A stretch of DNA of 64,000 nt, taken from Zygnema circumcarinatum (lineage: Eukaryota; Streptophyta; Zygnematophyceae; Zygnematales; Zygnemataceae). The stretch's first letter is position 1. Each line of letters opens with the position of its first letter. Location: contig CM074806.1 of the NCBI GenBank assembly GCA_037447605.1, forward strand, positions 1,243,432 through 1,307,431, in the 5' to 3' direction. Both the position numbers and the translations under genes were made by a program. Positions 59,381-64,000 of this stretch are shown here, piece by piece. The notes beneath the pieces were generated by a model, which was given only the letters and a program-made list of their open reading frames with translations, searched no databases and was not told the origin of the DNA.

Positions 59381-61390
59381 AGTCGCTGCACGGTCATCCA
59401 GCAGCGAGTTGAAGTTAAGGACGCCAAACCTTACTGCGCATGCACAATCCCTATCCCGGTGGGAGGCAAAAGGGCATTCTATGCAGTCACAGCACCCGTA
59501 GACTCGTCGTCTTTTATCAAGGGAATGACATGGCATAATATGGACAGAAAATTGCATGAACGACCATCGGATACCCGTTGTGGAGAGGGACCCAATATGC
59601 TGACATTATATAACATAAGATTACCCCATCGCTCACATCGTCCATTTCGGTCAAAAAGTCAACCATCAGCATTCTTTCACGTGCTGAGAAATCGTTTTCG
59701 CTTCTTCAGATTTCTTCGTCGCAGTCAAGTTTCTTGTCTAAATCACGTCAAAATCCAAACCTAACAGTGTCTTACAACCCAAGCAGACAAAGAGACGTTG
59801 TGCATGCGCATTAAGGGATACATTCCTGCAATTATTTGCCGCTGAAACCCACCGAGCTCGTTGCTCTCGTATACCTGTAATGTCATTGTGACTTCAACTA
59901 AAAAGCACTGTTTGATGCCAGAAAATTGCTATGGCTCACAAACAACGACAGGTGGAACCTGAAGGTTACTTCTCCCATTCTGTGGATTAAGACCTTTTGA
60001 CACAAAACAATCTTGCAATCCACATGATCAACCATTAACCCGCTACCCTTCAATGATCAGAGTTGCCCCTCTCGCCAACTAAAAGCTGTATTATCTCACT
60101 AATTTGTAATCTCCCGACTCCATTGACAGTGCCCAAGCCTGCCGTTACTGCAGTATTGAAAATAGAGAAATGCAGATCTGCAGCAGTCGAACCAGAACCT
60201 CCCTCCCCGTTCGGCCAGCGACAACGGTCGACGGGATCGACCGAGAAGAGGAAATCGAAGCGGAGACCAAAGAATGAACGCGCCATTCCACAACCTTGAG
60301 ACGACCGCGAAGAATGAACGAAGGCAAACTCACCACAAACAGCTCAAATGCTTTCAACGAAAGACGAACGCCAACGTGCTGCTTCGCTCTCTAGCCTCTC
60401 CTCCCACCTCCCTGGCCGCCTCCCCTCCTACCCCGTCCTCCAGATCCGCACTCTTCGCCCCTTCCAGCGCCCCAGGTCCCTTCCTCCCAGAAGCGGCTCA
60501 TTCACCCGCGGTCCCCCCCCCTCCCCTCCCCTCCCCTCCCCTCCTTTCCCCTCCCGTCCCTTCTTCCCCCCTTCTCTCCGCCTTCTCCCCGCCTTCCTCT
60601 CCCCCTCCCTCCTCCCCCACGCGGAAGCTTCCCTCCCTCCCCATCGGCACGGGGGAGCACCCGCCCAAGCGTGCGGCCGGCCGGCCCTGCCTCCACCCCC
60701 ATACGGTCTGGTACGGAATGGTACAGCATTGTACGGCCCAGAACCGCACGGCAGGTGGAGGCCGGCACCCGGCGGGCGGGCGGGCGCGAGGGCCATTCGC
60801 ACAGTGTGAACGGAGATGGCAATTTCAGTCAACGAGGGGGTAGGTTTGACCCGGCACTGCAGTACCGTAGCGCGGTTATCGACCGTACGTTCCCGTTCGT
60901 TGACATCGAACGAATTTCTCCGGCAGTTCCACGATGTTGGGAAAAACTTGTTCACGGAGATGGCATATCCGAGTCGGATGAAATTTATTTCAAGAAAGTA
61001 CTCGTTATGGCCACAACACTAGTACTACTGGAGCGTCCACTTGTCGTTCGATCTCTCCACACGAGTCTGCAAGGGCCCGGCGCCAACCCCTTCCCGCCGC
61101 CCGTATGGCGGCGTGACACGTGCCGTTCGATTTCCCGCCACGTGTGCCTGGCCATACGGCCGCCCGCAGCTGCGCCGCCGCGAGGTTGGGAATTCTCCCG
61201 CGAAGTACGACCGCCGCCGGCGCGCGGTACGACCCGAGAGGGCAGTACAGGAGTGAGGCCTCGCCGTCGCCGCCGGCGGAGGGAGGGAGGGAGGGATGGA
61301 GCGAGGGAGAGCTGCCTGCTGCGGCAAGCGAGGGCTACTTCTCGCATCGCGCGCCTGCCTGCCTGCCTGCCACTCTCGTCCACGGCCGCT
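59381..61390. promoter_or_regulatory. Divergent intergenic region: PLAC8-family gene / DOMON-b561 gene
   Basis: A 2.0-kb gap between two divergent genes. The left part is AT-rich with nothing notable. From 60350 it becomes CT/CCCTCC-rich (about 60510-60640). TACGG words follow (GGTACGG near 60710, TACGG near 60730), then a GACACGTGCC near 61115 and GCCACGTGTG near 61138. A GGAGGGAGGGAGGGAG run lies at 61277-61298, about 100 bp before the b561 ATG. Inferred promoters; long open frames across it are not credible genes. Confidence 0.55.
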
Positions 61391-64000
61391 ATGGCTGCTC
61401 TCTCTGGGAAAGCAATTTGCGCGGCGGTCCTCGTGGCAGCGGTAACGGTGATCCTAGCGGCAGGAGCGAGCGCGCAGACACAGTGCTACACGTCGTACCG
61501 CTTCGTGCCGGGGAGCAACTACAGCACCTGCGCCGTCTTGAACGACAACTCCACGCTCGCGTGGACGCTCGACAGGACGGACAACGAAAACAAGGTGCTG
61601 CACGGGCTGTTCGTCTCCGTGGCCAAGCAGCCGGCGGGATGGGTCGCGTGGGGGGTCAACCGCGCTGGCAAGATTTCGCGGATGGCCAACTCCACCGTGC
61701 TCGCCTGCTACAACGGAGCGAACGGCCCTGCGATTTACCAACTGGCTCTGGGGGACGAAGACATCAACACCGTGCTCCTGGACGAAGACAGCTCCCTCAA
61801 TCCCTACAACTTCAGCTCATTCAACGTCACGAAGAAGGAGTGCTTCGTGGACGCCGCCTATCCCGAGGGCGAGAGGATCTTCATCAGATTCAGCGTCAGC
61901 GTTGGCGCCAAGGCAAAGTTCGTCAATGTCTACGGCAAAGGGCCGACATCGAGTTCGGGTGCTGGCGCAGCAGGCACTGGCATAGAGAACCACGACACGG
62001 GGGATTCTCGCACGGACGTTAAGTTGCGGGACTTCCGCGAGTTGCCTACCCCAACAGCCCTTGAGCCTCTGGCGCCGCCCTCCCCACCACTTGTGCATTC
62101 GCCGCCGCCTCCGTCATCTGTATGCGCATCCTTGCTGTTCCACTCATCATCCTGAAAATAGTGGAGGTCTTCATGGATATTTCTGCAATGCTGTGACCTG
62201 TCGATTTGCGTCATCTGAACGACGATTGGCAGGTTTTGTGGAGTGTTCATGCAGGCAAGCTGTCCGCTAGTAAGCTCTGCGTCTCCCGGAAAGGCGTACC
62301 TCGGATGCTCCTACTTGACTGGCGGTGGTCAACTGTTGTGGAAGTATGCGAGTGCGACGAGCACCTTTGACGTTGTCTATTCACAGAAGCCCGCAGACTC
62401 TCAGAACTGGATATCATGGGGAATTAATGAGTTGGGCGAAGCAGAAATGTCCCCATCCAGCAGCTTGGTCTGCTTTCAAACAGACGCAGGAGATATGAAG
62501 GCCGCCCAGTATTACCTGGCAGAGGACGCGGACGATAAGGTTAACCCAGGGGGGAACCTGAATGTCACCAGCTTGGCTTGCGTTCGGGATTCTTCTGGAG
62601 TCATCTCTTTGGTCTTCTCCATACAGACAAACGCATCCCAGTTTGCGACCATTTGGGGATATGGCCCTGTCAGGGATTCCACGACCGGAAAGTTGTCGGA
62701 GCACTGTGGATCCTGTAGGCACTCAGCAGCCCTAAGAGATTTCAGCGTCTACGGCACGGAAATCATAGCGAAAGACACCGATCGACGGAAATTAAAAAAT
62801 GTAGGTTCATCATACGTCTGCTTCCCTGTATACTGCCTGAAGTCCCGCAGCTTAGGTTTCTCCTTTTGGAGTGGGTGGCCTTTGACTAGGAAGGAATGTG
62901 CTCTCGATCGCGGGGTTGAACGGAGTTTTGAGGTTTGTGTGCAGGCCCACGGCATCCTGGCCGCCGTGGGGTGGGGCACCCTCCTCCCCGTGGGCGGCAT
63001 GATCGCGCGCTACGCGAAGCCCTTCGCGGACCCGGCGTGGTTCTACTCGCACATCCTCGCGCAGGCGGGGGGGTACACGCTGGGAGTGGTCGCCTTCGCC
63101 CTCGGGATCCGCCTGCACGCGCTGGGGTTCAGGGACAACACGCACCTGGCCATCGCCGTGGCCATTCTTGTGCTGGGCACGCTGCAGGTCAGACTCACTC
63201 ACTCACTCACTCACTCACTCACTCACTCACTCACTCACTCACTCACTCACTCACTCACTCACTCACCCACTCACTCACCCACACTGACTGCTGCCGTCAA
63301 GGGAAGTGTTTGTCGGCTGCACTGAGTGTGCCAGTTCGCATGTGTGAAATGGGCGCTTTTTGGCATCTTGTGGTTGCGATAGGTAGAAGTGTTGGTTCCA
63401 GTTCTTCCCTCAGTGCCGCAGAGAGGGCGGAGCAGTATAGGGTAATGTTTCAGCCTGTGAATGATTGGACATGGTCCTTCTTGGGAGTGGCATGAAGGCA
63501 GGTGATGTGTCGCATTGTCTGCACTTTGGTCTCCTGTAGAACACAGTTAGCGTGTAGGTATGCAGGATACAGCTCACTTCTCACTGCAGTTTCTGCGGGG
63601 GAGGCGATTGTTTGTGAGCTCTAGTAAAGTATAGACATTTGCTAAAGATGGAAATGGGGGAAAAATGCAGATTTTGGTGGTGACGGTGAAGCCGGACAAG
63701 AAATCCCCCAGCCGCATCTACTGGAACATCTACCATCATGCTGGCGGCTACTGTACCATTGCGCTCTCCATTGTCAACATCTTCATTGGGTTCCATTTGC
63801 TAGAGGTACGCCCTTCTTCAGAAGACACCCGGGCGCCTCATGTTAATGAGGAAGCTGTTCAGGGTTTTTAGGGTTTTTAAAGTGTCAAGCAAGCACTACC
63901 AAAGTGCTTGCAATGAGAATGCCTTCCAATGAACCTGTCAAGCCCTTTCAAAAGTCGTTTTTTTCCCATTCAGCTAACGTTGAGTCGCTGAATGGATGAT
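61391..64000 (+). CDS. Two-DOMON cytochrome b561 protein (CYB561-DOMON), 3' end outside the window
   Basis: Membrane redox protein that carries electrons across the plasma membrane, typically from ascorbate. Exons seen: 61391-62119, 62255-62800, 62945-63187, 63671-63805; the last helices lie beyond the window. An N-terminal signal peptide is likely (hydrophobic 8-25, cleavage near ASA/QT about 28). DOMON 1 lies at about 45-185 (WVAWGVNRAGKI, then VFVDAAYPEGERIFIRFSV-like), a Pro/Ser linker at about 222-243, and DOMON 2 at about 255-405 (CSYLTGGGQLLWKY, WISWGINELGEAEM). The b561 core starts near 426: AHGILAAVGWGTLLPVG (His about 427), WFYSHILAQ (about 461), HLAIAVAI (about 492), WNIYHHAGGY (about 528-529), giving the four expected haem ligands. 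Plant relatives with one DOMON are common; two here are seen directly. Confidence 0.9.
63190..63284. repeat. (ACTC)n microsatellite
   Basis: About 22 ACTC units, nearly perfect, directly after the exon 3 donor of the DOMON-b561 gene. Likely length-variable. Confidence 0.9.

Noticed and set aside
60274-61390. Open frames running into the DOMON gene from upstream
   Set aside because: Low-complexity CCCTCC/promoter sequence; the signal peptide begins at 61391, so earlier residues are not needed.
1-64000. tRNA, rRNA, CRISPR array, operon or bacterial-type defence system
   Set aside because: Nothing of these kinds was seen; the window is an intron-rich eukaryotic region.

Overview
The window looks like nuclear DNA from the green-plant lineage, most likely a streptophyte alga or an early land plant; the species is not identified. 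Evidence: eleven complete protein genes and one cut by the right edge, ten of them interrupted by introns, plus plant-type versions of FAS2, SGF29, VIP/VIH kinase, Δ4-sphingolipid desaturase, peroxisomal enoyl-CoA hydratase 2 and a DOMON/cytochrome b561 protein. Introns are mostly GT-AG and 70-500 bp, with two GC-AG cases. I rebuilt the exon chains by reading-frame phase and by recalled family sequences; no alignment was run.

Layout: FAS2/CAF-1 p60 (1085-5096, +) faces lipoyl synthase (8032-5613, -). Lipoyl synthase is head-to-head with a 29-exon diphosphoinositol pentakisphosphate kinase (8607-19278, +). A repeat-rich gap (19.3-22.6 kb) carries two degraded, inverted Ty1/copia integrase pieces and a TACG-word array. 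Then come the sphingolipid Δ4-desaturase (22627-25077, +) and D-lactate dehydrogenase (26247-29572, +). A poorly explained gap (29.6-32.3 kb) holds a CACGTG-rich island and telomere-like sequence. SGF29 (34909-32300, -) is head-to-head with peroxisomal enoyl-CoA hydratase 2 (35430-39543, +). A CACGTG-rich promoter region leads to a protease-less FtsH-like AAA protein (40964-43515, +), which converges on an ATM/ABCB7-class ABC half-transporter (53024-44112, -). That transporter is head-to-head with microsomal glutathione S-transferase 3 (53745-55787, +). A GC-box minisatellite follows, then a single-exon PLAC8-family membrane protein (59380-57899, -), divergent from a two-DOMON cytochrome b561 protein (61391 to beyond the right edge, +).

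The genes are ordinary housekeeping functions: chromatin assembly and SAGA-type histone reading, lipoate synthesis, inositol pyrophosphate signalling, sphingolipid desaturation, D-lactate and fatty-acid oxidation, organelle ABC export, glutathione chemistry and transmembrane redox. They do not form an operon-like pathway. I found no convincing new system. The most interesting material is the promoter architecture, the micro-exons and GC-AG introns, the protease-less FtsH, the two-DOMON b561 protein and the unexplained island at 30.1-31.7 kb.
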